Source of the DNA: Nothophaeocryptopus gaeumannii
Taxonomy: Eukaryota > Ascomycota > Dothideomycetes > Mycosphaerellales > Mycosphaerellaceae
Assembly: GCA_031771865.1 (NCBI GenBank)
Contig: JASISA010000022.1
Location: 744,001 to 808,000, forward strand
Direction of reading: 5' to 3'
Length of the DNA stretch: 64,000 bases
Below the pieces are notes generated by a model, which was not told the DNA's origin, searched no databases, and was given only the letters and a program-made list of their open reading frames with translations. Made by a program: the position numbers and the translations under genes. This document shows positions 24,022-34,280 of the stretch, piece after piece (the first letter of the stretch is position 1; the number at the start of each line of letters is the position of its first letter).

Positions 24022-24411
24022 TTAACTTGAGAGAGCTCGCGGTGGAATGTCCTCGCAGCCTCCGCCGCCGAGATGGCAGTTGATGTTCTTGAGCAGGTCA
24101 CCGAGTTGCTCCTCGGAATCGCCATGACCCACTACGACGGAGAATCTGCATTCGTCTGCTCACTGGCTCCCATATGGTTTTCCATCTCGAACATATGACT
24201 TGGCCAAAATCTCCCATAACTCCTCATCCATGATCGTCAAAGCCGATGGATGGCTGATCGACTCTGACTTGGGCTCAAGGGTGATCAGGAGCCATGGCAT
24301 GCACTGAGAGCTCCAACTGTACATTGACTCCACAACATGGCATCCAAACCGAGCTCGATCATCTGCGGAAGCCCAGAATTGTACCATGGCTGATACAGGT
24401 GCACCACACAT
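24022..24411 (-). pseudogene. Gene relic with in-frame TGA, unknown family
   Basis: Two coding-like segments lie in one minus-strand frame, separated only by TGA at 24162-24160. The upstream part ends ALTIMDEELWEILAKSYV...YGSQ. The downstream part reads ADECRFSVVVGHGDSEEQLGDLLKNINC and ends at TAA. A G-to-A change of TGG would produce this stop, as expected of RIP. Acidic coding-like sequence continues upstream to about 24755. I do not recognise the family. Confidence 0.4.
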
Positions 24412-25214
24412 CCTATGAAATCATCACATTGTCGATGAGCTATTCTGCTTCGAATGGGCTGATGATCATCGTAGCTTCGGCTTCGCTGCTCCCTCTGCTT
24501 TTCGTCGGAATGCATTGGACTGGTCTTCGATACGAATCTGCAGATGAATCTCGGGCGATCAAGGCCGTGGGAGAAGTTTGTAGAAGCCACGAATGTGTAA
24601 GCGATGTTGCTGTTACGAGACAAAAGTGCTCCTGTGGGACCGATATTGGCGTTGAAGTCGGACTCGTCGGTGTGGGACTCGTCGGCGGGAGAATCTGGCG
24701 GAGAGAAGGTCTCGCCGTGGTCGCTGGATGTTTCCTCGACTTCGCTGTCGGCCTGTCATAAGCCTCTTGCGGCTAGGCTTGCTTTTGCTTTTCGTTGCTG
24801 GTGCTCTCTCATTTAGTGTCGATGATCACGCCTTCCCACCGGCCTGATACTTCTCCCAAACGGAAACAGACCTTCGTCATCTCCACATTTCGAGAAATCA
24901 TCGCCAAAGCAAACAAACCATGTTCTCCTCTTGCTCTTTCTTCTCCTCCTCCTCTCAGCAAAAGCACTCGCCGAGTCCGTCCCGCCAACCTCAGACCTAA
25001 TCGAGTATTCACATCACAGATTCACGAGCAGCATCGTTCCGGCTACAGTGTGACCAGGCAAAGCCAACGAGTAACCCTTCACTGCCCATGACATCGTCAA
25101 CAATACGAGGTCTCAAATTCCTTCAGCGTGCTCTCAGACCACACTGGAGGGAGGGTCAACCTGCCAGAGGACAAACCATAAGTCGTCGGCGCCTATATCG
25201 GATGGCTGTATGAA
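24412..25214. other. Decayed sequence between relics
   Basis: Minus-strand reading of about 24755-24420 gives Asp/Glu/Ser-rich coding-like fragments in several frames, probably the upstream part of the neighbouring relic. No intact gene is visible. Confidence 0.35.
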
Positions 25215-25733
25215 CTATTCGTCGACGTTAACACAAGCAGGACATGGAAACGAACCTAGACGTGACCGGTGCCTTCCACTCCGCCATGAGCTCGTGGTGT
25301 GTTCCTCAGACGTTGGGAGGCCGACATCAGCAAATGAGCTCGTCGTAGTGAGGAGCAGTCGGCGGGTAAATCGTTCGAATAGTTTCGAGCTGTCCAGCAC
25401 GTAGGCGGCAAGTGCGAGGCTATGTTGGTCGTCTACTCCTAGCTTCTCTTGCCCGCCTGAGAAAAATGCTGTCTACGGTCAAGCGCCGCGCACCCACACA
25501 GCCACATTTGTCTGCCGCGATCGCGAGCGCTTGCAGCTTGGTAGGAGTGGGTATCTCCTCCAGCTCAAATATCATGTGAAGGATTTTGCACAGCATGGTC
25601 ATGGCCTCTGGGTCTTCATCCTCGAGTTTCATGTCTCCGCCAGCATCGGCTTGCGAGCCTTCTGCGAATCGTGGGCCGAATTTTGTGACACCAATTGCTT
25701 GCTCTCTCGGGCTCCCTTTCGCACGATGAAATA
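25215..25733 (-). pseudogene. BTB/POZ-type fungal gene relic
   Basis: The first minus-strand frame reads MKLEDEDPEAMTMLCKILHMIFE, then KLQALAIAADKCGC and RRLTVDSIFLRR. These fit the second half of fungal BTB proteins (LPEDDPEA..., then L-A-x-x-A-DKYxC). The frame stops at 25422-25420. The expected continuation HSLALAAYVLDSSKLFERFTRRLLLTT is intact in another frame down to 25215. A frameshift near 25450 therefore splits the gene, and no start domain is visible upstream before a stop near 25740. Confidence 0.5.
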
Positions 25734-27856
25734 ACTATGTAAACAATTCGATTGGTCTGTCACGTGACCATGTCTTCACTCTTCCATTTGGTGTTCAATC
25801 TCTGGTAGTTTCAGATCGAGCTCGCTAAACCAGAACATGAGAAGTCGGAGTATGCATTCTGCGTCGAGAATTTGTTGAGTTTTGCAGTCGAATGATATGA
25901 CCTGGAAGTGATTGCGTATGTTGAAGATGGTCATGTTGGAGACTCTTCATTCATGTAAGATTTTCGTAGGAAGTGGATGTGTTGATATTTCGATGATGCC
26001 TGTTCTAGAGGACAGCTGTTCGGTTGCGGTAATCAAGGGTGCTTGGAGGACGGAAAGCATGCTTCGCAAAGCCGATTATCAAGTAGGAATGCTTAAGAAT
26101 GCTTAAACATTACAAGAATGCATGGTTCCTTGCTGAAGGGGCTCGCGGCTCGTCTCATTTCCAAGGCGGAATTCATCAGACTGACTCAGGAGGCAACAGA
26201 GTTCGGCTGGCATGCTGTCTTTTCAAAGCTTGAGATGACGCCGAAATCGAGGCAGCGCGAGGTACGCAATTGAAGGTTGTGTCCTTGTAATGTCCAATCT
26301 AGTTGCGGTGGAAACTGCATGCTCCCAAACTCGCGCAATACCATGAACGATGGGTTTGCTTGCTTTTCGGTGCCGCAACGAAGGCATTTGCGATGTGTTC
26401 ATCGTCCACGCAAGATTGGAAAAGCCAGTTTCTCCACTCAATGTTACGATGCCAGGTAGTCTCTCTTCTAAGGGCGAAGGGGTAGAGGGACTTGGAAGGT
26501 CGTCTGTAGAAAAGCCAGACTGGTTTCCACGGAATTTAGTGAATTGAGTTCCAGTCTGTTGGGGTGACGGAGTAAGCGCCAGTTTCGGTCTGGATGCAGC
26601 ATCAGGTTGGCAACATCATGTCAATGTCAGATGTTGGCAGATAGTGGAGTGCAGCACTAGCACATGCCAAGCTACCAGTCGCCGAAGCTCCAAAGCTATC
26701 AGCATTTGAGCAGGCAGCGGGCAATCTCAACCATTTTGAGTGTCTTCAATATCCAGATCTACTTCAGAGCACCTGTCAGTGAACGGTACCATGCGAATAT
26801 TAAACGAGCTTTCCCAGATCCTTTTTGAAATTGTTGGCAGTGGACAAGACGAAGTGATCCAGGCCACTGAACATCTTTGCAGTACCTCTGAGTCGGTGTT
26901 GGGTACGGTCGTCTGGTTCTTGAGCATGAGGGCGACACCGCACATAATACGATCAGTCTCTTACTCTCGTGCAAGGTCGCATTCCTCTCGAATGGTTGGT
27001 ATGTGACAAAAGCTCAGATACCTTGTTGCAAAAGTCATGGAAACTCCGTCAGCACCATGAGTGGCTGGAAAGGTCTCAGTACAGTAGTGAAAGGACGTCG
27101 AAGGTTGAGTGTTGTCCGGATCTTCTCTAAAGTATGCAAGCTTGCTCACGGCAGTTTGATGGTCACGTGATACGTATTCAACCACCACGGAGTCGACAAC
27201 AACGCGAGGTAATGAAATGAGAGCCATCGGAGAAGTGTTTGGTGGTCTCAAGACCCATAGTCCTTGGCTTATGAAGAAAGTCCTAGTGGTGTCGCGCGAC
27301 TCAGGAAGGATTGAAGCCTCTGAGCGGCATGGAAGCCCCCAAGATCGCAGCTGGCGAGACTGAGCCTTCTGAGTCGGCGAGCATGCTTATTATAGACAAG
27401 GTCTCCAGCAAGTAGCATTCTGGTAGGCGTGGCTTTCGAGTCCGATGCTTGCATGTAAGTGCTGCGCGAGTTTGTGACCCCGAAGGCGGGTGGACGCGGA
27501 TGGGTAGTCGCTGCGGCTTGTGTACAGACGGAGATTTCCGCAAAGGTTCCGCATTCTCTGTTCGACCTCACGTCTGGATTCACCTTTCTGCTTCTTGACT
27601 ATACCATCGAAGAATGTGCACGGAACACGTCAAAGCATGATGCGGGCTCTTGATCCTGGGTGCACGAACGCTTTTGAGTACATTGCCGGCCACAATTACA
27701 TGGTCCCCCCCATCTGGCGTACCGGACAGGAAGACGGACCTCATCGAGTCGGTCCCATACCCAGTAAGATGCACTGCGGAGACGCGATGGCTAGGCCGCA
27801 ACTCACGACGTCTGCGTAGCAGCGTCAACCACAACCCATCCTCTCTTCAGTATGCA
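25734..27856. other. Gene-poor decayed region
   Basis: 2.1 kb with only short frames on both strands and no motif I can name. Its position between relics suggests further eroded copies, but I cannot show homology by eye. Confidence 0.4.
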
Positions 27857-28001
27857 GGTCGTGTAACGACCATACCGTCACATTGTTTTAACAACAAAGT
27901 CGTGTAACGATATTGCACGAAACGGTCATGAATTGACCATACTGTCCCGTTGTGTAACAACAAAGTCGTGTAACGACATTGCGAGCAAGTAGTGTAACTA
28001 C
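27857..28001. repeat. Array of seven small covarying hairpins
   Basis: Two copies of a 67-bp unit start at 27857 and 27924 and are followed by a partial third. Each unit carries short inverted repeats with 2-5-nt loops. Examples are GGTCGT-GTA-ACGACC (27857), GTCGT-GTA-ACGAT (27899), GGTCA-TGAAT-TGACC (27924), GTTGT-GTA-ACAAC (27949), GTCGT-GTA-ACGAC (27965) and GTAGT-GTA-ACTAC (27989). A diverged TTGTT/AACAA copy lies at 27883. Where the left arm differs between copies, the right arm usually differs to match, so the dyad symmetry is kept. Function unknown. Confidence 0.75.
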
Positions 28002-28404
28002 GCTCCAAGGACAGGCGTGCCGCGCGACAGCACAAGACCTCATCATCGAGGCACATTGCGATATAGTTGAGTCAATATCATGCTGTTGTCGTGCACCCAA
28101 TTATCCTCTCGTTTCCTTCTCTTTCCGTGATCGCGTTTCCATTCATGTCCATGAACATGCTCTACAAAGTGACAGTCATGACAATAGTAGAATAACAAGG
28201 TAAGGGTAGCTATAACATAATACCAGCTTACTGACAAGGCCTCGTTGAGAATGAATGCATTGAGCGGTGACTTCGTTGCCCATAGGGCTGCAAACCAGCT
28301 TCTACAGTACAGAAGGAAAGCATCGATCAAATTGAAGCTTCTGCCCCCTGACACTGGAGGTCTTCATTGTCGCGCGGCTTTCTCGGAGATTTCAATATTG
28401 ACAC
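28002..28404. other. Spacer after the hairpin array
   Basis: No supported gene, RNA or repeat visible. Confidence 0.4.
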
Positions 28405-29568
28405 CTACCCTCGTGCCACTTCTGCCAGTCTCCTTCTTGATCGCATCCTTACCTTGTCTTTCAATTCATTGTCACTGAAGGTGGCGGGCTGACAAACAAC
28501 TTGGGAGTGCCGGATTTCGATCGTACGGAATGCCAGCGATGTGCGAACACCACCATCAGCGGTCTGAGTCTGTACCGCTAGTCTTGGTGGGTAGTGTGGC
28601 TGCTCTGCGGCCGGAAGAGTCGGGTCTGCTTGTAGACCTTCTGGCAGCTCTAGAAGCTCTAAAGCCCGGAAAGAGAATTCTAGTGACGACGATTCCCTTG
28701 TAATGTGGACGTACCGCGCTTGCTGGTTGCCTTGGTCGTCTTGGTAGTCCATCTTAATGCCAAATCGATCTAGGACGTTAAACTGTGGCCAGACAAGACG
28801 ATCAATGGCAGCTGGGATAGAGAGCGGATCTGGAGGGACTTGGCCTTCCGGAAGCAGATCGAATATTAGAGATATTGGCGTCAAGTTCTGGAAGCCAGGC
28901 AAAGACTTTCCAGCCTGCCCGAGTCCTAGATCCAGGGCCGAGTATTACTCTTCGCCAGTCGCGCATGGTACATTGTTTCACCGGAGAGTCTGGCCTTAGT
29001 GAATTGCGTATACTGGAGGTGTGTGCCGTCACTTGTCTCGATCGCTCTCTTGATCCATTGTTGTGTGAGCTCGTCTTGGGTATGAAATGTCCAGTGCATA
29101 CTGGGCTGAGTGTTCAGGCCAATACCTCCGCCAAAGCCCTCTGTCATCAGGAATGGTGGGCATCCTCGTTGCTGCAAAACTTCCTCATCTAACGCTGTGA
29201 ACATGCCGATTTGTGTGAGGCGAATGCCGGACATTCCATGCTGCTGTAGCTGCGCCGGTGGCGCTTGGGTCCCAAAGATGTGGTTGAAGACCTGATCAGC
29301 AATATCCATCTCCTCCTTCGAAGCATCCTCTTCTAGATAGCACAGGACTATACTTCAAACCCAATACGGTCCTTGCCGATGGTGTTATGGAGGTATGCGG
29401 CTGTCTCGTCGGTGGGATTGATGTGCTCGGTAGCCCTTCGATCGAGGTCGTTTGACTGTCTAAGGGCAGGTGACGGACATCATTGCCTCTCCTTTGCATG
29501 GGTTCTCCTAAGCATACGGCATGCGACGATGCGTACACAGAACTGCAGCTTATTGTGGAAAGGCACTT
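28405..29568 (-). pseudogene. Frameshifted gene of unknown family
   Basis: A long minus-strand coding signal is split over frames. Reading down from about 29568: HNKLQFCVRIVACRMLRR, a TGA, then DRRATEHINPTDETAAYLHN and GKDRIGFEV. A frame change follows near 29356. The next block begins MDIADQVFNHIFGTQAPP and runs past TQQWIKRAIETSDG to GETMYHARLAK. A second frame change near 28945 leads to YSALDLGLGQAGKSLPGFQ, DLLPEGQVPPDPLS and a stop at 28405. Composition is normal and acidic throughout, so this was a protein of about 380 aa or more. I do not recognise a domain. The frame changes have no plausible introns, so I call it a pseudogene; sequencing errors are the alternative. Confidence 0.55.
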
Positions 29569-29570
29569 AG

Positions 29571-30000
29571 GCCAAGATTCTCTCACTCTGTAGCTTTGCC
29601 GATATCTGAGCTCTCGTCGGGCTTAGCAGCATTGAAGAATGCGGCATCTTGCGGGAGGCCAGCAATGGACTGTCAACTGCCCTCGACCCATTATAGATAT
29701 CTGGTCGCCGAGGAGCACAATACACGTACCGCCGAAGGTAGATGCCACGGCGCTGCTTCCTGTCCGAGCTTATTACGTGCGGGCGGAAGATGGAGTTCTC
29801 GGATGTGTCGTAAACGTGAGCGTGCTGAAGCAGCGTCACGTCTGTCTGCTTGGAATGGTCTGCCTCGTTGAACCAACCGAGCAGGCCGGCCCCAGATTCC
29901 CTCTCTCTGTAGCTTTCTCAATTTCTAAGCTGCTGTCGTCGCGCCTCAGCACCATCTTGAATTGCGTATCTGATGAGAGGCCGGCAATAAAGTTCATCAC
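29571..30000. repeat. Diverged duplication, two copies about 320 bp apart
   Basis: The segment starting near 29571 and the one near 29890 align over about 95 bp. Both contain an AGATTC...CTCTGTAGCTTT block, then CTCGTCG or CTGTCGTCG, then a GAGGCCxGCAAT block. On the minus strand both can be read as IAGL...D..F......DESS or DDSS..I.KATE, so they look like two decayed copies of one coding segment. Confidence 0.45.
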
Positions 30001-31174
30001 TTGCCCTTGCTCATGGTCATGATCCAAGGCAAGTATGTGTGCAGCACAGATGACCTTGGGCGGCATCATATCGCAATTGCTCGAACTCACTTAGTATATT
30101 CAAGGACTTCGCAGCATGCCTATTACTCCCTGCCCGTATAACTTGGTGTGCACGATCTCGCCAACGTTCTCAAGTCATCGTGTCAGGCAAAATGGCTGTA
30201 TTCCTACCTACCCTTTCTGGTCAAGCCTGCAATATACCCCTAGCACAAACTGTGTTGGACTGCGACCTAGCCTAGCACTGGCAGACCGAACAAGTGCAGT
30301 GGCTCAGGACGGTGCTCATCAGCGAGGCTGATCTGGCTGATCGCGACGGCGGGGCGGGGCGGGCGAGTGAGGTGAAACGAACGGGGCGTGGTCTGAGAGC
30401 AACAGGGGGATTGTTTGGTACCGATGATCCGCATCTGCGCGGAAGACAGGAGCTCCTGAGGGAGCAGCTGCGGTCAACGTGATTGGCGTGTACCTGCGCG
30501 TAGGAGGCGTGCTACGCTCAGCGACGAGCGCTAATAGGCTAATAGAGTTGCAGAGTAGCCAGGGGGGCAACGGCGTTTCTGTGTGGAGAGTGGTTCTCTG
30601 ATCACCTCACCGCCGCAGCACATGGACCGGGTGAGCTGGTTTGGCTGGATGTGATGATGTGCGTGATGCTCGCGAATCAGGCACAGGCCTGCCGCGTGTT
30701 CGCCCTGTCTCGTTGCGGTTGCGCAAAGCAGCCAGGACGACGCCTGTTCCGCGCCCAGCACACACACGCAAGATTGCAGGGCACCGCCGACCTCAAGTCA
30801 CCTCAAGTCACCTCACACTCTCCATTTCTGGCAGGCCGTGCAGGCAAACCGCCTCTGGAGGATCGTCACAGCCGGCGAGGTCCTTGCGCCAGGCTACCGT
30901 AATCTTACAACGATGCCACTTAGCACAACTGTCGCGACCGGACTAGCAGCAGCAATCTCGCCTGTTCCCGCCAGCGCCTGAATCGATCAACCCGATATAA
31001 GCAAGCAATGTCGTTTCACCAACGCTTTCTTCCTCGTCAACACAAGCCCAAGCATCGTACTCGGTTTTAATACTTGACTCCGGTCGTCCTTTCTTTCCAC
31101 AGCTCGCCAGCTTCAGTCACTCACTACCAATTGTTTTTGCGCTTTAAACCAAAACACAACAACCAACCGTCAAG
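30001..31174. other. Intergenic before the GPI protein gene
   Basis: No supported gene. A 2.5-copy 10-bp repeat (CTCAAGTCAC) sits near 30793. A TATA-like GATATAAGCA occurs near 30994, about 180 bp before the next start codon. Confidence 0.45.
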
Positions 31175-32057
31175 ATGCAATACGCTTTCGCTGCTGCTGC
31201 GCTCGTCGCCGGAGCCATGGCCATGCCTGGCGCGCCTTCCTACGGATCTGAGGGCTCTTGGGGTGGTGAGCAGCCAGCCGGATACGGTGGCGAGGCCTCT
31301 ACCAGCTGCTCTGAGTCCTCTGCTGCTCCCACCACCTGGGCCGCGCCCTCAGCGCCTGCGTACACCAAGCCTTCCTACGAGTCGTGGAGCTCTAGCAGCT
31401 CGTCCCCAGCTGCGCCAGTTTGGACGAGCTCATCGGCTCCATCCGCGCCAGGTTACGGCGGCTGGTCGTCCTCGTCGTCCTCTGCTTCCTGGTCGGCATC
31501 TAGCAGCTCTCCTGCCGCGCCAGTGTGGACGTCCAGCGCCTCCACTCCTGTGGCACCGGTGTGGACATCCAGCGCCTCCACTCCTGTGGCACCGGTGTGG
31601 ACATCCAGCGCCTCCACTCCTGTCGCCCCGGGATACGGTCCATCGTCATCTGCCGTCTGGAGCTCCAGCTCCTCGTATCCTGTCTCTCCGGTCGTGCCCA
31701 CCCCAACTGGCGGTGCTGGCAAGCCATCCGGTGGTGCCCCAGCTCCATACCCAATCCCAAGCAGCTCGAGCCCTGTCGCTCCTGGTTCGTTGAAACGACT
31801 CCAATGAAGTCTCGAATCTCAGCTAACTCATGCACAAGTTTGGGGATCTGCCTCCGCCCCGGCCCCATACAGCCCTCAAGCTACCGGTGCTGGCGTTATG
31901 CCAAAGCCATCCTCTCCAGTAAGTTCTAACGATGTTGGGAGGAAGATCAAACAGCTGCTGACCAGGGTTAAAGGTCCCATACACTGGCAGCGCCTCTGCT
32001 CTCAACGCCGCCGGTCTCCTCGCCGGTGTTGGTGCTATCGCGGCTTTCTTCCTCTAA
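31175..32057 (+). CDS. GPI-anchored Ser/Thr/Pro-rich cell-surface protein
   Basis: 257 aa in three exons: 31175-31784, 31839-31918 and 31974-32057. The introns are 54 nt (GTTCGT...ACAAG) and 55 nt (GTAAGT...AAAG), and both keep frame. Residues 1-16 form a signal peptide (MQYAFAAAALVAGAMA). The body is a low-complexity Ser/Ala/Pro/Tyr/Gly region suited to heavy O-glycosylation. It has a recurring APVWTSS block, three copies of which form a near-perfect 36-bp tandem repeat at about 31519-31635. The last exon ends GSASALNAAGLLAGVGAIAAFFL, a classic GPI attachment signal of a small-residue site, spacer and hydrophobic tail. It is probably a cell-wall or plasma-membrane structural mannoprotein. 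Without the two 3' introns the anchor signal would be missed, which supports this model. Confidence 0.88.
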
Positions 32058-33014
32058 GCGGTTCGCGGCGCATAGAGATGTACGGTCGTATCTGGCCCAA
32101 TGGCTGTAGCAGCCACCTCCCCCAACAGAACGGCTATGACTTTGCATCTTCTACATTAACACGCTATCGCTAGAGCACGGAAACCCGCGCGGAGCCCACC
32201 AAATCTCTGTTCAATTTTCCCTGTGGTTTTGCGGTTGTACAATAATATGTAATCAGACACATGGTCGGGTCGGCTAGACATTGACGGCAAGATAGCGACG
32301 TACAGTAACTATAAAGCTGGGTTTACCTGCATCACCTGATGGGAAATGTCTCGCATCGTTTGGTTTGTTGAACGCACCTGCATCTTGGATATCGTTCTTG
32401 GTTGTACATATTTGCTTCGTAGTCTCACCATTTTGCTTCGCTTCACGGCCGTCACGATGTTATGACTCGTTGGCTGGCAAAAGACATGTTTCTCTTCACT
32501 CTTACCGCTCAATTCGATCACACGAACCTCAAAGTGTAGATCTTTTGCATTTAGACTGGTTGAGACTTGACATAAGACCAGGTCTGCATGCCAAGTCATC
32601 TGTGACAGATCGTAAATCTCCGAATCCGCAATTTCGCGATGGTCACATCCAATCCGATGCATCTACGATAATACCTCCTCCTTGCGGTGTCTTCTCATCA
32701 GGACGTCAAAATAAGGTGGTGGGACCCCTCGTACGCCGCCCCGGCTGGAGTGGAGGGTCTGAAATCGGAATACGAGAGGATGTGTTCGGCGTCTCGTACG
32801 GCATTCACGGACCGGAAGAACGCGATACACTCGCGGCAAAAGAGTTTGGAGATCTGTATACCCCTGGTAAAGTATCACACTAATTTTTGGGGGTTGAACC
32901 TGACGGGCACTGGAGGAAAGGCTGAACGTGCTGAGCCTCCAAAACATGCGTGATTACTACTGAGAGTGGGAAGTCTCCTGGGTTGTGTGTCTTGGCGGGC
33001 GGTTCAAGAGTGCG
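32058..33014. other. Intergenic
   Basis: 3' UTR of the GPI protein gene, then unassigned sequence. Overlapping frames around 32365-32950 on both strands have no recognisable domain. Confidence 0.4.
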
Positions 33015-33806
33015 TCAAAGCAGGAAGATGAGTTTTCGTTCGCCATTGGGTAGGTCAACATCATTCATAACAATGACAGTCTTCAACTTCTCTTTCTCGT
33101 CTCCTTTGGAACGCCATCCACCTTTGGGAATTCAACCTCGCGTACCTGCTTTCCCAAGAGACGGCACAGGGGTTCCCAACCTGCCTTGACGCTGAATTCC
33201 AATCTCTGTGTCTCTGGCAGCGATGCCATGGGCGTGCTCACTTCCTCCATGTACTGCCTGAAGAACTTCCTGCCATTTTGAATGAAATCTCCTTCCCAGC
33301 ACTACTCGTTGAAAGCTTCGCCGAACAGCCTGACTGGATCCGATGGCCCTCTGTCTTTCAAGGTCAAACTACTGTGCGTATGCCAAAGGGTGTTGGCAAA
33401 CGAAGTACACCATGCGTCCTCGTCCCTGGTTGAGAGGATGAAGTGAGCGTCAAGATATGCTGAGAAGAAGAGAGCTGCCGGAAAATCGGTCACGGCCTGG
33501 AACAAGCGCAGTCAGATGGCTGTATTCGAAAGGCAGTGGAGTCCATACATGATATCCTCCCAGTACACCCTCAAAGTCTGACTTGCTAATAAGCTGACCT
33601 TTTGTCTTCGAGTCGAAAAGTTGACCCCATTGAAGATGATTTCCACGCCATGTGACTTCGGTCATGTAGTGGACACTGTTGTATCCTAGAATTCGCAGTG
33701 CTTCAGCGATTGCTATAGTCTCTTACCAAAGGTACATCTTGTCAGAGGTCCTGGATCCTGGCACCCAAACGATGCCACTTATGCTCCCAGTAGTACCCGG
33801 AATCAT
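33015..33806 (-). pseudogene. Sulfotransferase-family pseudogene with RIP-type stops
   Basis: Minus-strand exon 33806-33549, a 52-nt intron (GTATGG...TTCCAG) and exon 33496-33083 give one frame of 223 codons that resembles fungal P-loop sulfotransferase-family proteins. Visible blocks are AIAEALRILGYNSVHYMTE, SKSDFEGVLGGYH, DFPAALFFSAYLDAHFILSTRDEDAW, WHTHSSLTLKDRG, FFRQYMEEV and AGWEPLCRLLGKQVREVEFP. The frame is interrupted by TAA at 33725-33723 and TAG at 33304-33302; both can arise by C-to-T change of a Gln codon. The last residues continue in a shifted frame to about 33015. Intact relatives transfer sulfuryl groups or act on unknown small molecules. The splice sites and all other codons are preserved, so inactivation looks recent. 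Confidence 0.72.
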
Positions 33807-34280
33807 GTAATCGTGTGCCTGCCGCATTCGGTGACTAGTGTCCCTGGACATGTCAAGAAAGACCGTAGATTCCCGTGTTCCCATGCCCTCAAGGCTCCGG
33901 CGGTGGACACAAGGATTCTACGGTCCCGATTCTTGTCACAAGCAATAGCGCTCGGACTGCCTGCTAGCAATAGGCGAGTAGTGCACGTTGTGACAGAGCA
34001 TGTGCCATTCTGGGCTACTCTTGTATGTCTCTGGTCCCGACTATTGTGCCAAAAGGTCGTGAGGAGAAGGCATATGTATGAGTGTACAAGAGTGAGAGTT
34101 GTATTGGGAGCAGAGTGTCACAGTGTGTGATAGAAGTGGAGGAGATGGGTAGGTCACTTTGGGCAGGGATCGGAAAAGGGTCCGTTTGCTCCGCGTTCAA
34201 GGCGCGTCTTCTCGCGTTTCCATTTAGAAACAGCTCCAACATCGACCTTCCCACGCAATTACTACAGCACCACCGCAACC
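33807..34280. other. Intergenic before RFC5
   Basis: Contains the RFC5 promoter and the upstream flank of the sulfotransferase relic. No other supported feature. Confidence 0.45.

Noticed and set aside
27857..28001. CRISPR array interpretation of the hairpin repeats
   Set aside because: The genome is eukaryotic, repeats are imperfect and there are no regular unique spacers.
28947..28970. Intron to explain the frame change in the unknown minus-strand gene
   Set aside because: Every GT-AG pair I tried was too short or left the frame wrong. An indel is simpler.
32365..32883. 172-codon plus-strand ORF after the GPI protein
   Set aside because: No domain, and overlapping open frames on the other strand look no better.
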